Positions 22,201 through 31,545 of a DNA stretch of 64,000 nucleotides are shown here, one piece after another; the stretch's first letter is position 1, and the number at the start of each line of letters is the position of its first letter. The notes under the pieces are model-generated. The model saw only the letters and a program-made list of their open reading frames with translations, searched no databases and was not told the origin of the DNA. Position numbers and translations under genes: made by a program. The stretch is from Fasciolopsis buskii (lineage: Eukaryota > Platyhelminthes > Trematoda > Plagiorchiida > Fasciolidae), in assembly GCA_008360955.1 (NCBI GenBank), contig LUCM01008805.1, positions 88,303 to 152,302 of the forward strand. Direction: 5' to 3'.

Positions 22201-24189
22201 TGACACACGGCGATATTTCACGAGCCTCCATAACCCAGAAAAACCCACAGGATCCCTCCTCTCGAGCTTAATATTTAGTCACGCCATGAAGATTATTGAA
22301 TAGTTGGCGGATGAAATAGTGTCCTGGTTTTCGTGATAGAACTAGAGGCTTTGGTTCGGCGTGGCCGGCGATGGCCAAGTGGATAAGGCTGTGGCGCTTG
22401 GACATGAAGGTCACGGGTTCGAACCCTCCCACCGCCGGTCAACTTCGCCACTTGGCAATCCTCTGCTGGCCGCAGACCCCTTTCCTGAAAAATGACGTGC
22501 ATTGTTATTTCATTAATAAAAAGGAAGCAAAAGATAACGATGCCCATCTAAAAACCTCAACGAATAATAGAAACCAAATGAATTCCGCACGTCATTGGTT
22601 GTCGCTCAGGATAATCAAGACCTCGCCACCCGTTGCTTCCTCCAGATTGAGCTGTACTGAGCGTGCATTTTCTCTGAGTTTCCGTGCTAGATTCACGTCC
22701 AACTGCTTTTTAGTTGATAATTTTGAGTCAAAAGTTCCAGTTAAGGTTCCCAAGGAAAAATCTCCTCCTGTGGTACGAGCAATTGCGAATTATTGCAAGT
22801 CTAAATAATTTCAGAGTCCTTTTACCAAGGAATCTTTGCTAATATCATTGCTAGTACTACGATCGCCAAACCAGGAGTGAACTTGTGCAACTTATTTTTG
22901 GAAACAGCTCATTTAGAAATATATCTGAACCTTAGTAACCCCAAATCATCGAATGACTATCCCAGATCCACTTTATTATGCTTTAATACCTCCTGTGGAA
23001 TATCAAACTATTTGGGTGTTGGTTGAATAATGGCTCCTTATGGAGGGGCCTAGAACAGTTTTCTTTTACTCCAGTCTGTTCATTACTAAACCTCGCCAGC
23101 TTGTTTAACGGAAGACACTCTTGTTGGTTACAACAATGATCAACCAAAACGACTACGGACAATTCATATCTATTTTCAATTCCTTCAGGATATCCAATCA
23201 TCGAGATTACCAGTTTGCACGTATCGTTCAAAGATCTATACGAAACCAAATATCTGCCTGAATTAGAATGTTTAGTTCAACGGTTCGGTGGTGTCCCATT
23301 AGTCGTTTGTCAAAATGAACCGTGGAAATGGCGTGCAGTTGAAAACCCCGGGGCAATCTCCATTAATCAGTGGCCCAACTGGGATAGTTATGAACAATAT
23401 TGTGCCCGAGGTGAGTAAAATCAGATTGTACGTACATATAAATTAATAACAGTATATATATATACTGGTAGGAATATATGAAATAGTCATTGTCATTGCG
23501 TGCATACTCTGTTTTCCATTTTATTATTTAAGTGATTATCCAATCTTCAGAGAATTTGTTGTCGAAGTGCAACCATAATTTCTCCTCCATGGATTTTGTT
23601 TGTTAATTTAGAATTCGCAAGTTCACTTATGTGAACCTTACGTATTGGTTTCAATAGACTATAAAATCCTAGTCGGATATTTGATCGAAAATCGACAAAA
23701 GAATCCACCATGAATCGGCGACCTTCAATTCAGTTTAATTCATTTGGGATAAGACAGAAATGACCAAGATGATCAAACGAGCGTCCGTAGAATCGTTTTT
23801 ACTGATAATCAGATCACGAGAACACGATAAAATCAATTCGATACAAGAGCATGTTCTTCCGTTTTTGAAACTCAATACATTCACGAGAGTGGTGTGTATG
23901 GATTTGTTGCATGTATGTGTGTATGCATATATGTACGTATGCATGTATGTATGTATGTATGTATGTATGTATGATTTGTCGAAGAGAATAAAAACAAATT
24001 GACACCTCATCTTTTTCAGTCCCATTGCTTCTTTTTTATTAATCATAAAACTTTTCTTTATCCTTTTCCGTTGAAATTCTGCATGTTTTGTCTTTCTGTT
24101 CAACAGAAGAAACACAAAAATTGGACGAATTACGCAAAACAATTGGGAACGGTTATCATATAACTGCGGAACTGTTAATCGACATGTGA
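16109..24189 (+). CDS. Tandem DUF1330-like (dimeric alpha-beta barrel) protein, 5' incomplete
   Basis: Three exons (16109-16286, 23189-23410, 24107-24189) join at consensus GT/AG sites with matching phase 1 at both joins. They give a 160-residue C-terminal part ending at TGA. Exon one holds KVEGDWDDRVCVGVMKFSN and a following W-ES segment, the second half of a DUF1330 domain (usually VLEGDW...RVVVIEFPS...A..WY.S). Exon two begins a second copy: SLHVSFKDLYETKYLPEL, then RFGGV, WRAVENPG and INQWPNWDSYEQYC. Exon three gives the closing helix and strand (ELRKTIGNGYHITAELL). DUF1330 proteins have a ferredoxin-like dimeric barrel fold; their substrate is unknown. Two fused copies could form an intramolecular barrel. 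The first half of domain one and the start codon lie upstream and are not securely found. The first intron (6.9 kb) is full of mobile elements. The family assignment rests on motifs only. Confidence 0.68.
16736..17880 (-). mobile_element. Penelope-like element, decayed RT and GIY-YIG part
   Basis: On the minus strand a reverse transcriptase stretch (about 17862-17491) carries NIRFDFEG...TQIDGVPVGSTLSLSPANL. This is the Penelope Q-DG-AMGSPLSP-LA block. It is followed at 17175-16777 by PAAEIHLL, then VYQFTCDCDETYIS, SRISQRMSERIQ and SSITGHLITIKHTND. These make up the linker and GIY-YIG endonuclease of Penelope-like elements (normally YQFTCSCG..YIGRT...L..R..EH, then SSI..HL...H). The YIGRT motif is degraded to YISET. 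The copy lies in the first visible intron of the DUF1330-like gene, antisense to it. Confidence 0.78.
17966..18170 (+). mobile_element. Inverted partial copy of the Penelope-like element 3' part
   Basis: This stretch is the reverse complement, with few mismatches, of about 16736-16935 inside the neighbouring element. It encodes on the plus strand the same segment (QCHKTMNNY then SSITGQLITIKHTNDFI and stop) and continues into the same 3' flank (AAACCCTTATTACATGATGC). Penelope-like elements often carry inverted partial copies at an end, so it probably belongs to one composite insertion. Confidence 0.75.
18431..18570 (-). mobile_element. tRNA-derived SINE, copy 2 (head decayed)
   Basis: The 3' end (TTCCTTTATTAATGAAACAG on the plus strand, 18441-18460) and the CTTCCCCACTTGGCA body block match copies 1 and 3. 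The tRNA head is diverged (GAACCTCGCTAATTTCAGG in place of a clean B box). It is inserted antisense in the intron of the DUF1330-like gene. Confidence 0.65.
18869..18889. repeat. (AAAT)n microsatellite
   Basis: Five tandem AAAT units lie just beyond the 3' end of the RTE-like copy at 18895-20134 and may be its tail or a chance run. Confidence 0.75.
18895..20134 (-). mobile_element. RTE-like LINE reverse transcriptase fragment
   Basis: Read on the minus strand the blocks come in family order. First are CPIFKNDLR and KHRDISLVPTASKVLSSVI (20120-20018), which correspond to NHRGISL. The palm motif A remnant FLDIRAAxDSVDR follows near 19920-19870, then PWSLWSVLPPFV (19770-19740). The catalytic LEYADDIALPTG comes next, with YADD at 19611-19600. 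The thumb and the RRIRCRGQVLRVP tail lie in the part shared with the inverted copy. Frameshifts separate the early blocks, so it is dead. At 20134 the element stops abruptly against an inverted copy of its own 3' part. It sits in an intron, antisense to the DUF1330-like gene. Confidence 0.78.
18994..19601 (-). repeat. Left arm of 608-bp near-perfect inverted repeat
   Basis: Every position x in this arm pairs with 39736 minus x in the right arm. The translated frames are identical in both arms (for example minus 19478-19146 and plus 20258-20590). The one mismatch I noticed is at 19000 against 20736. The arm spans the RTE thumb and C-terminal tail, from just within the YADD codons to the RLSFRAIF block. 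Confidence 0.92.
20135..20742 (+). repeat. Right arm of 608-bp near-perfect inverted repeat
   Basis: Inverted copy of 18994-19601, separated from it by a 533-bp spacer. Outside both ends the similarity stops at once. At the inner end the right arm runs into ACAACAATATATATATCG, a short TA run. Outside the right end (20743 onwards) there is no RTE sequence, whereas the left copy continues into its 3' untranslated part. So this arm is the added copy. Confidence 0.92.
20743..22361. other. Intronic DNA, nothing recognised
   Basis: Part of the 6.9-kb intron of the DUF1330-like gene. Short frames such as 21174-21425 have no recognised domain. A CTCTTCATATTCAAATAG stretch and similar AT-rich sequence dominate. 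Confidence 0.4.
22362..22540 (+). mobile_element. tRNA-derived SINE, copy 3 (best preserved)
   Basis: The head begins GGCCGGCGATGGCCAAGTGG with a clean RNA polymerase III A box (TGGCCAAGTGG, 22372-22382). The B box GGTTCGAACCC lies at about 22418-22428. The tRNA-unrelated body (CTTCGCCACTTGGCAATCC) follows, then the shared 3' end (GTTATTTCATTAATAAAAAGG). The head looks derived from a serine- or leucine-like tRNA, but the acceptor stem and 3' end are not those of a functional tRNA. It is in the sense orientation in the host intron. Confidence 0.78.
22541..23188. other. End of intron, no feature
   Basis: The remainder of the large intron ends in the polypyrimidine tract and acceptor TTTTCAATTCCTTCAG at 23173-23188. 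The opposite-strand open frame 22983-23249 is a shadow. Confidence 0.5.
23189..23410 (+). CDS. DUF1330-like gene, exon with second-domain core
   Basis: 73 full codons plus split codons at both ends. The acceptor is CCTTCAG|GA and the donor CGAG|GTGAGT. It encodes YPIIEITSLHVSF, then ETKYLPEL, FGGVPLVVC, WKWRAVENPG and NQWPNWDSYEQYCARG, nearly a whole DUF1330-like domain. The sequence is dense in W, Y and conserved glycines. Confidence 0.72.
23910..23973. repeat. (ATGT)n microsatellite in intron
   Basis: An imperfect then perfect run of ATGT units in the 696-bp intron between the last two exons of the DUF1330-like gene. The uninterrupted part covers about 23943-23973. Confidence 0.9.
24107..24189 (+). 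CDS. DUF1330-like gene, last exon
   Basis: The acceptor is TTTCTGTTCAACAG. The exon completes a split GAA codon and encodes ETQKLDELRKTIGNGYHIT, then AELLIDM and TGA. It supplies the final helix and strand of the second domain. A polyadenylation hexamer follows 142 bases after the stop. Confidence 0.72.
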
Positions 24190-24330
24190 AATGTCATTCC
24201 AAAAGGGCAATTGGAATTTTTTGTTGTTTTATTCATTTCTGCAATCAACATTGATTGATTCCAATCTCTCAATTTTGTCCCCAATCAGTTATTCTCCTTG
24301 GGGAAAACATAAATGTATCGTCTGAGTGAA

Positions 24331-24336
24331 AATAAA
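24331..24336 (+). terminator. AATAAA polyadenylation signal of the DUF1330-like gene
   Basis: Canonical AATAAA downstream of the stop codon at 24187-24189 in an AT-rich region. It gives a 3' untranslated region of roughly 160 bases. Confidence 0.6.
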
Positions 24337-24339
24337 CAT

Positions 24340-25431
24340 TAATTTCATTATTTGGTATTTTTAATAATCAATAGCCAATCGAAATGGTTTGTAAATTGAG
24401 CAGTGTGTATTAACAATGAGGTCCGTAGCATGATCCAGCCACTCAAGTTTGATATAATGGATTAGTCAGTCCACGTGACAACCGTTTTAGAATATATCTA
24501 ATGTATGATGTAAGCCGGCATGGCAACCATTTGTTGGGTAAACTAGTTGGGATTGAAAATGACAATTGCATTCGGCAGCATGAAACGGCCAGATTGAATA
24601 ACTGAGTTAGACTGATGAATCTAATAGGTCTAAGCGGATCGTTTATAAAGGCAAAACCATGACCCCCAATTCTTCAAGGTTTCTCACTAGCATGGGGTTA
24701 TTGTAAACCCCATCGACTGATTCTACACTTTATAGTAACCTACCTCCTTTAGCTGATAGTAGTACTATCCTTGATTCAGAGTGAATCCAAGATCAAAGGG
24801 ATTAGGGGAACAGAACATATGGCAATTCGGATCAATGCGACCAATTAAAACAGCGACTAGTAGAATTGGAGCTTATCCAAACCAAATAGGTTCTTGAATT
24901 TATTGGACTGACAGATCGATGCACACACAGACTATTGACACTCTTGTTCAGTATCATACACACAGTTCAGACTCACTCTACGGCATAGGTAGATAAAAGT
25001 TCGACAAGTCTGCCAAGAACAAATTTGACCCATGAAAAACATGTTGGTACTTTAAGCTGCGGCGAAAATTGTTTAACTTTTCCTTTTTATTTCATTTGCA
25101 AACGAAATGAGAAGTGTATCGTTTCCAAAATGCAAACCATAGCCAACAGATCGCTATAGAAGAGAGTGAAGTTAATTCCCGGCGGAATGTACCAAGCTGA
25201 AACAGTTTTTTATGGCTTGATCATTGCTTGTGTGTGCGTTATGTTAACGTAAACTCTAACGTTCTGCTTAATTTCTGCTTTCACCTGATCTTATTAATTT
25301 TGTGATTGTCAAATAGTTCGCTGACTTGTAATCACTCGATTAACTATTATGATCATTGACTAGTATTATACATGCATACTTAAGCAACATGAGAATATTG
25401 GTAAATAATAGTCAGCCTGTTTTTAGTTATT
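24340..25431. other. Intergenic DNA, nothing recognised
   Basis: No exon, LINE or SINE is recognised. Direct CCCCAT-type motifs near 24660-24715 look incidental. Confidence 0.4.
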
Positions 25432-25685
25432 CATACTCATGCCATTATATCACAATATATTAGGAGGAATTTTAAGGGGATTAAATTAGTTAGATTGAAA
25501 AAACGTGGGTGGGAAGGAATTGATGGTGTTCCGTGCATAACCTGAAAATAAATGGATGTGTTGCGTCAGGGGTTTATATTGGAGAAGGGGAAGGGAGGGT
25601 GAGCCCGGGGAGTTGAACAGAAACCACAAATTGATTTTGAGCGCATAATGGAGGATTGGTGAAGTCGAATCGCGACAGCTTTCGT
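25432..25685. repeat. Single-arm copy of the 59-kb fold-back family
   Basis: It opens with TACTCATGCCATTATATCACA (25433 on), nearly identical to 59392 onwards. It follows the order of the right arm of that element in reverse complement: GTGCATAACCTGA, then GGGGTTTATATT, CCCGGGG and AACCACAAATTG, and the central loop (ATAATGGAGGATTGGTGAAG). Only one arm plus the loop is clearly present. Confidence 0.65.
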
Positions 25686-25847
25686 TATGCTCAGGACATG
25701 ATATTTTGCGAGCCTAGCTTGTTGACCTTATACAAGTCCCGAATAGCTTGTCACGTCTACAATGTGCTTAGACTGTGCTAGTGATGAAATTCACAACAGA
25801 TGGCGTTGAACAATATAGTAGTATTCCGGAACATACAATTAGATCGT

Positions 25848-25968
25848 CGAGAAGACGGCTCGTTTCGAAGATCAGTACACACACGCATAAAGAATATGCG
25901 TGGAAGATATTGTTGAGGCAGTACGTTGAAGGGTGAGAAGAGTATTCATCGAAAACGGGCTTCTCAAG
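25848..25968. repeat. Short inverted repeat (hairpin)
   Basis: GAGAAGACGGCTCGTTTCGAAG near 25850 is matched in reverse near 25945-25968 (GTATTCATCGAAAACGGGCTTCTC). The arms resemble the outer ends of the fold-back element at 59372-59870, so this may be a terminal remnant of the same family. Confidence 0.45.
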
Positions 25969-26189
25969 TTGATTAGTTGGTAAGCTAACGGAGACAGAAA
26001 AGAAAGCTCCCAGAAGGGCGGTGGTGGAAAAAAAAGCTAGCATACATATCTGCACCACTGAAAGGTAACATAATAGCAAAGATACTAAGAAGAAGACTGA
26101 CTGGCGCTATCAATAAGAAATTTTACGCAGCCAGCTTCGACTCATGTTCCAGTCCCGTCCCCTTGATATCATTACGGTTGAAGGACATT

Positions 26190-26420
26190 GTTCCTGATTC
26201 TGCAGCCTCGTTTTCTGTTAATTTATCCACATGTTCTTGTGGGGGCAGTGCACCTCAGCCGCACGACCAGGCGTTTGTCTGAACGCATCCGTGAGCACCA
26301 CCCTGGAAGGTTGAACACGGGAACAATTAAGTTACCCAGAGATGTGGTGCTTTCATACTCACCACAGACGAACAACATCGTGAGTATGGTGCAGGCTTTC
26401 CGGGTGCCTGCATAAAGTAA
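26190..26420 (+). mobile_element. Penelope-like GIY-YIG fragment
   Basis: Plus-strand frame 26188-26415 reads GAVHLSRTTRRLSERIREHHPGRL, the GIY-YIG core of Penelope-like elements (normally CG..YIGRTTR.L..R..EH.P). Just upstream the shifted frame supplies STCSCG. The tyrosine and glycine of YIG are changed to HLS. A C-terminal remnant continues to about 26415. It belongs to a different insertion from that at 16736-17880. Confidence 0.65.
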
Positions 26421-26647
26421 TGACATGTATACAAGCTAGTGGAAACGAGCTTGTTCGTCAACTTGTGTTTCTAAATAAGAAAGCAATGCGAGATGAAGAA
26501 GAAACGAAACACTAGTATGCTCTCCATACGGATGAATAACCAAAATATCCCCGGAAGAACACTACAGTTTTAGCCGTTATTGCCGCTAGTCAAATACTCA
26601 CACTCGGTACTCTCCTATTCAATCAAACCTATACTAGTGCACTTTTT

Positions 26648-26782
26648 AAGTTTCTTACTAGAATCTCATTTGGATTGTTCGAAACGTGATTAGATGAAAT
26701 GGAGAATAACTATGTGATTCCCAAACGGACTTATCTTCTATTCACGCTCTTAACGATTCAAATGAGATTCTGGTGGGAGAGG
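26648..26782. repeat. Short MITE-like hairpin
   Basis: Terminal inverted arms of about 40 bases. TACTAGAATCTCATTTGGAT (26656 on) pairs with the reverse complement of ATTCAAATGAGATTCTGGTG (26755 on), with a few mismatches. The interior is about 55 bases, with no coding capacity. Confidence 0.55.
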
Positions 26783-27558
26783 AAAAAATGAAACGCTAGA
26801 TTTTAATATTCAGACTATCCACATTGTGTCATCGATCTTTCGTCACTCTGCATGGCTTCTCTGGGTGATTTGTACCGCTAAGTTTCCCAAATCAGAATAA
26901 GGAATTCTTTAAGACGCATAAACCTTGATTATCTAGTTTGAAGACCACAGTTATAGGGTAACATCAACAGAACACGATGCTCTGATCCCGTTAGGATCCG
27001 ATGACCGGTAATTTCCGTTCCCAATCATTTTTCTCCATTTCAAATCAGAGACCAAACAATCTTAAAACAATCAAAACAGCTGACGTTTAAGGTGTTCGTT
27101 TTTAGAAACAGACAGGCATCTAATTACAGTGCAATGTTTTCCTTATGTAGATAAAAGGGTAGCTAACTGATCAGACATCTTTGAGGAATCGGTTCAAAAA
27201 CGTTTCCGAACACATTGATTTGAATGGTTTCTCATACTTGAACAGATTATCAAATGCGTTGTTATTCACAACCAACTTGTATGCAATTCTTTTTGCATGG
27301 ACTAATGTAGTTTATTCAATCGTATGTTTTCTGCAATAGATTAGTAGAATTAATCGAGGGTTAGGGTGAGCACAGGCGAATACGTCAACTTTAAACAAAC
27401 GCAAATATCTAATCTGCTATTAAAGGGTGAATAGCGTGGTCAGTTGGACAACTGAATCAGCAACATCAGAAAGTTCCAAAAAACAGTGAACTGATGAATA
27501 AACATGTGAAAATTTCCAGCTGAAAAGAAACTCCGTATGTGTTAATATTAGGAAATTG
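26783..27558. other. Intergenic DNA, nothing recognised
   Basis: No coding or repeat signal that I can support. Confidence 0.4.
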
Positions 27559-28018
27559 AATTTTTCATGAAATAGTTCACCACGTGATATCTAACCGTTA
27601 AGAAACCATGGAAGCACTGTACAGCTGTCTCATCCTTGTTAGGAATCATCAGCAGTGCATATCCACCGCGCCCGAACTGGGACGCGAACCCGAACAAGGA
27701 CGAACGATTCTGAGTCGAACGCCTTAGCCATTACGCTACAGGGCAGGCTCTGAACGGTTTGTTCAACTTCAAATGATGATGTTTCATCCATCCGTCACTG
27801 ATTTGCACGGTTACTGTCCGCTAGCTCAAGCGATCGACTCCTACTCATAGATGACTTCTCTGCAGGTAGCCTAAGTGCGGCGAACGTTTTGGACATGACT
27901 TACAGAGCTTAGCTGGTAATTCCTAACAAGGATGAAACAGCTGTACGGTGCTTCCATGATTTCTAAGTCCGGAGTTGAGCGGTGACATCACGTGGTAAAT
28001 TATTTCATGAAAAAATTC
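27559..28018. mobile_element. Fold-back element with tRNA-like core
   Basis: The left arm 27559-27653 and right arm 27910-28018 are inverted copies with moderate divergence. Both contain TTTTTCATGAAATA, ACCACGTGAT, CATGGAAGCAC, GTACAGCTGT and CATCCTTGTTAGGAAT. Between them the minus strand has a tRNA-like block with A box TAGCGTAATGGCTAAGGCG (27722-27740) and B box GGGTTCGCGTCCC (27682-27696). The element has no coding capacity. The arms suggest a non-autonomous fold-back or MITE type, and the core suggests polymerase III ancestry. Confidence 0.65.
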
Positions 28019-28185
28019 TTTCAGAAATTGACATTTATACTAGCTAAGTTGTTGAAGAGATTGTGGATCGAAAATCAGTATAGAGTCATTGGATTTGTGC
28101 AAGACGAAATTTTGAGTTTCCAGTAGTAGTTAACTTGATTTGATTCTCCGAATGATGCATCATGCAGCGTCAACTTCTGTGTCAG

Positions 28186-28345
28186 TGAAAATCATGAAAT
28201 CACTGTACAAGTGTTTTATCTGGACTGTTAGAAGTGAGCAGCAGTACATACTCATCGCATCGAAACTGGGATGCTAACCAAAGACGAACGATTATGAGCC
28301 GAATGACTTAACCACTTCTTTGATTGGGCTGATTTTAAACGTCTT
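28186..28345. repeat. Diverged partial copy of the 27.6-kb fold-back element
   Basis: CATGAAATCACTGTACAAGTG, then GCAGCAGTACATAC, GAAACTGGGATGC and GACGAACGATTATGAGCCGAA follow the same order as 27608-27722 of the complete copy. The right arm is not seen. Confidence 0.55.
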
Positions 28346-28400
28346 ATTGAACATCACCCTTACATGATGAGGCGTCCACATACGTCACCGGATCTTGCAG

Positions 28401-28532
28401 GCCTGCGGTAACCAAACGGATGAGGTCGTGGCGTTCGGACGTGAAGGTTGCGAGTTCGAATCCTCCCACCGCCGATCAACGTCCCCACTTGGCAGCCCTT
28501 AGATGGCCGTGGCCCCTTGCTGAAAAATGATG
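28401..28532 (+). mobile_element. tRNA-derived SINE, copy 4
   Basis: The head has a diverged A box (GTAACCAAACGGATGAGG) and a clean B box (AGTTCGAATCCTC) near 28452-28464. The body has CCCCACTTGGCAGCCC, and the end is CTTGCTGAAAAATGATG. The terminal TTCATTAATAAA block is missing, so it is 3'-truncated. Confidence 0.7.
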
Positions 28533-29014
28533 TTAAAGGCATTTGAGTCACAGACGTTCTTCCCGGGGTCCATGTCTCAGTTCCGGAGCGGTGGACAAGA
28601 CAAAGTTCACACTTAATTTAGAACAAATCCGCCATCATTGTAATTTCAAACCTGGATGCAATGGTACGGTTGTTTTTTTGTAAATTGTAATAGCATGAAT
28701 GGCATGCACAATAAGCATTCTAATGGGACCTATAATGTGATTTGTCCGACATCATTTCCAACGGGGGAAAAATCGTACCACAACAAATTTCACTAGGTTC
28801 ACCAATTGAAATATCACTGCTGCGGTACTTGTATTGAGAGAATCAGTAATCAAATGGTTGCCGGCTATTTTCAGATAACTTCGCGTTATTCTCGGACAGC
28901 TCATATCATAGTATATGTCGTGTTAAAAACTCCGTCGTGCCAATCACACCTGTGAAGTTGCCCACAGCGTTAGGGTTCCACAGATGAGGCCACACTGAAC
29001 GGTTACCTTGGTCA

Positions 29015-29016
<2 letters not shown>
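28533..29016. other. Intergenic DNA, nothing recognised
   Basis: No exon or named element. Confidence 0.4.

Positions 29017-29052
<36 letters not shown>
29017..29052. repeat. (TA)n microsatellite next to an RTE copy
   Basis: An uninterrupted TA run followed by ATATGTATATGC. It lies at the 3' side of the minus-strand RTE-like copy 29053-29830. Confidence 0.9.
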
Positions 29053-29053
<1 letters not shown>

Positions 29054-29830
29054 TATATGTATATGCACACAGATATATATTACATCGGCTTCAAAACAAC
29101 CATAGAGCCAGTGGAACAAAAAGTAAATAAAACTACTTGCGAAATGGATAAGAAGGGGCACCAACTAAAAAAAACAAGATGAAAAACGTTGTCTTTTTTA
29201 ATTTCCCAGCACGCATTTTTTGCTTTTTTCGGTGAGTTTAAACAGGGTACGAGTTTCGCACACAGACCACACAGCATTAACGCCACGGACTTCGGTTCCG
29301 AGCCGTATCTCTCAGCCACTCCAACCGACGGCAGTGCGCATTTCTTGGATCACAACCATGAAGGCGGAGAGCACCAACCGAGGACAAAACCGAAGCTAAA
29401 TTCCTTATACCTCTAGGTCGATTCATTTAGTCTGACCGTTGTTTCGTTTCTTCCGACTTTGCCTACTATATGCAATACAGACGTAACCAAACAGACTAAG
29501 GACAGACACGCGATGGTGAGCGGACGACCGTTTGCTCCTAACAAACCTCGTCATGGCTCATCCGACTTTCCCATCCAACTGAAGTTCTGCTTCGGGGGCA
29601 CTGGTGGTCAAATACTGAAGTCTCCGGGCCTCCTAAACGCGAGGGATAGGGGTCAAGTTTCACAATCGTACAGAAGAGCACCATAATCTTTTCCTTTTGA
29701 GAAAGGTAAAGTCATAGTAGCACCAAAAGTGTCACATGTTTACGAAAGCTGCTCTGGTTTTCGAAATTTTTGAGGTGATCTCCTCCTCAATACCTTTGCC
29801 AGTTGTAATCAGACGTCCGAGATAATCAAA
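29053..29830 (-). mobile_element. RTE-like LINE 3' end fragment
   Basis: The nucleotide order matches the other RTE-like 3' ends: TTCGGTTCCGAGCC (29289 on), ACCAACCGAGGACAAAACCGAAGCTAA (29370-29396), ATACCTCTAGGTCG and CTGACCGTTGTTTCG, then a diverged tail-domain region. The coding frame is fully broken. It has the same strand as the other 3'-end copies. Confidence 0.6.
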
Positions 29831-30280
29831 GCTATTGACTTTCTCTAACGGATCGCAGTCCTCGTTCCCGAATAGCCCTAGTGAATTAACAAAGTTTCGA
29901 ATTGCTATGCATTGTTATCACTTCCTGTATTCGGCTGATAGCTTTGATCCATCACTGTGGTCTTTGTTATATGTGTTCTCCCAGCGTTTCATGTGGCACT
30001 CTCGGGTCAGGGATCGCGAACACAAATGGCTCTTTGCGATAGGTCGGAATGCGTCCAATTGATGTCAATCAAACGAGCACTCATCGCAGGTCCTTATGCC
30101 AGTTTGCTGTCGAATGTATCAAGCTCCTGAAATACTACAAACATTAGGCTAGTAAGTATTCTAAACAAACAATAAATTTCCAAACAGTTAAGCATCTCAT
30201 GCGGTGTTCTAGATAAAACAACAACGAGGAAGAATTTCTTTTCTTCCTGCGGGTTAGCTATCTTGTATTTTCCTTTACAT

Positions 30281-30430
30281 GATGCCGAAGTGACCAACGT
30301 CATGTGGTCTCAACCTGAAGATCACATGTTCGAATCCTCCCACCACCGTCTACTCACCCCCCCCCCCTAGGGCGGCAACCCACCTGTAATATGATGTACA
30401 TTGTGGCTTCAATAACAACGGGGAAAAGAG
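30281..30430 (+). mobile_element. tRNA-derived SINE, copy 5 (diverged)
   Basis: A B-box-like TGTTCGAATCCTCCCACCACC near 30328, then a run of eleven C (30357-30367) in the place of the CTTCCCCA block. The 3' part is GATGTACATTGTGGCTTCAATAA, matching copies 1 and 3. The A box is decayed. Confidence 0.5.
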
Positions 30431-31083
30431 ATAAAAGAAAGATAAAAGGCCTAAAGAACTTCGGGAAAACTGCGTGATCCAGTCATCAACTGAGGATATT
30501 AATTTCGAAAAATCTCCACCTAACTGGTACATGCAGTTTGTGTTTCAATGCCAATCATCAAAACTTGCTGGGATTCGTTTGGATGACGAATGGTATTCTA
30601 CCAAGTAAGAATTCTATTACCATCATTGAGGCGGATCAAAGCTTTGTGGGTCCTTTCCTGAAGGTGATTCCCTCGCATCGGGAGCCTCCAGTGGGTCGAC
30701 GTGGTTGTCTCATTTAGTTCCTTTTATTATTTGATCCCCTTGGTTTTCAGTGCATGCCGTATGGAGGTCGACGGATGAGATAACAGCATGAAGTGAGAAA
30801 ATACACCGCAAACTTAGGTAAACTAGATGTCTCACGTCTGCATGGTTGCTATCAGATAGACCCGTCAACCAGATGACTGGATACAACGAAGGATACGACA
30901 ACGGACAGTAAAACGTGGTCATCGCATTGTCGCTTTCTGTCGAATCAGATTATCTGAAAGTACGTTTGTACAAATAGACTTTGTGTTTCTTTTGTTGTTG
31001 TTCACTACGGTATTCTTGCATTTTCTGGCCTTCTATAGGTCAACTCCTTATCCATATCAAACATTCATTTTTTTCTAAAACAG
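30431..31083. other. Intergenic or intron, nothing recognised
   Basis: Ends in an acceptor-like TTTTTTTCTAAAACAG at 31068-31083 that leads into a candidate exon. Confidence 0.35.
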
Positions 31084-31203
31084 CGTGTAACATGGTGAGA
31101 AAAGCAGCGGCCAGTGGAGCTAGGACTGTTGTTCATCACTGCACAATAACCGATGATGATGATCGTGATGATTCTCAATGTATGATAAAGTATGTTACTC
31201 CCA
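31084..31203 (+). CDS. Candidate exon of unknown protein
   Basis: It is flanked by an acceptor (TCTAAAACAG) and a very good donor (CCCA|GTAAGTG). The 120-base exon is symmetric (phase 1 on both sides) and fully open in one frame. An ATG in good context (AACATGG) at 31092 could also make it a first coding exon. The peptide has a basic start (MVRKAAASGARTVVHH), an acidic DDDDRDD stretch and a CMIKYVTP end. I do not recognise the family, and no partner exon is established. Confidence 0.4.
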
Positions 31204-31545
31204 GTAAGTGAACTATTTTCACAAACCAACTTGCTACCACTTCAAGATCGTCAAATGGGGGAGATTAACTGGGTCGTCAGATGTTTGAGTACGCGGATTT
31301 GATGAAAAGCCACCTTGCCGGCTGCTTGACCTGGCGTCGTTCCGTACCGAAGGGGGGGGGAGAAAGGATATATCCGGATGACCCATTTGCCCCGGGAGAA
31401 TGAAATAGCAGCGCCGTCTTTCCATGGATTCGAATAAGTTAAGCATTAAAAACACGCAGAATCCTGTCCCACTACGTCCGCTATTTTCATTCAATAAGTT
31501 CAACCATACTTGTGAAAATAAAAGCTTGCTTTAATTTCCTTCCAA

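Noticed and set aside
22362..22440. A functional tRNA gene
   Set aside because: The A and B boxes are good, but the acceptor stem is not clean, the sequence continues into a SINE body, and it recurs at four other places.
23735..24142. 135-codon minus-strand open frame
   Set aside because: It is driven by the ATGT microsatellite and overlaps the real last exon of the DUF1330-like gene on the other strand.
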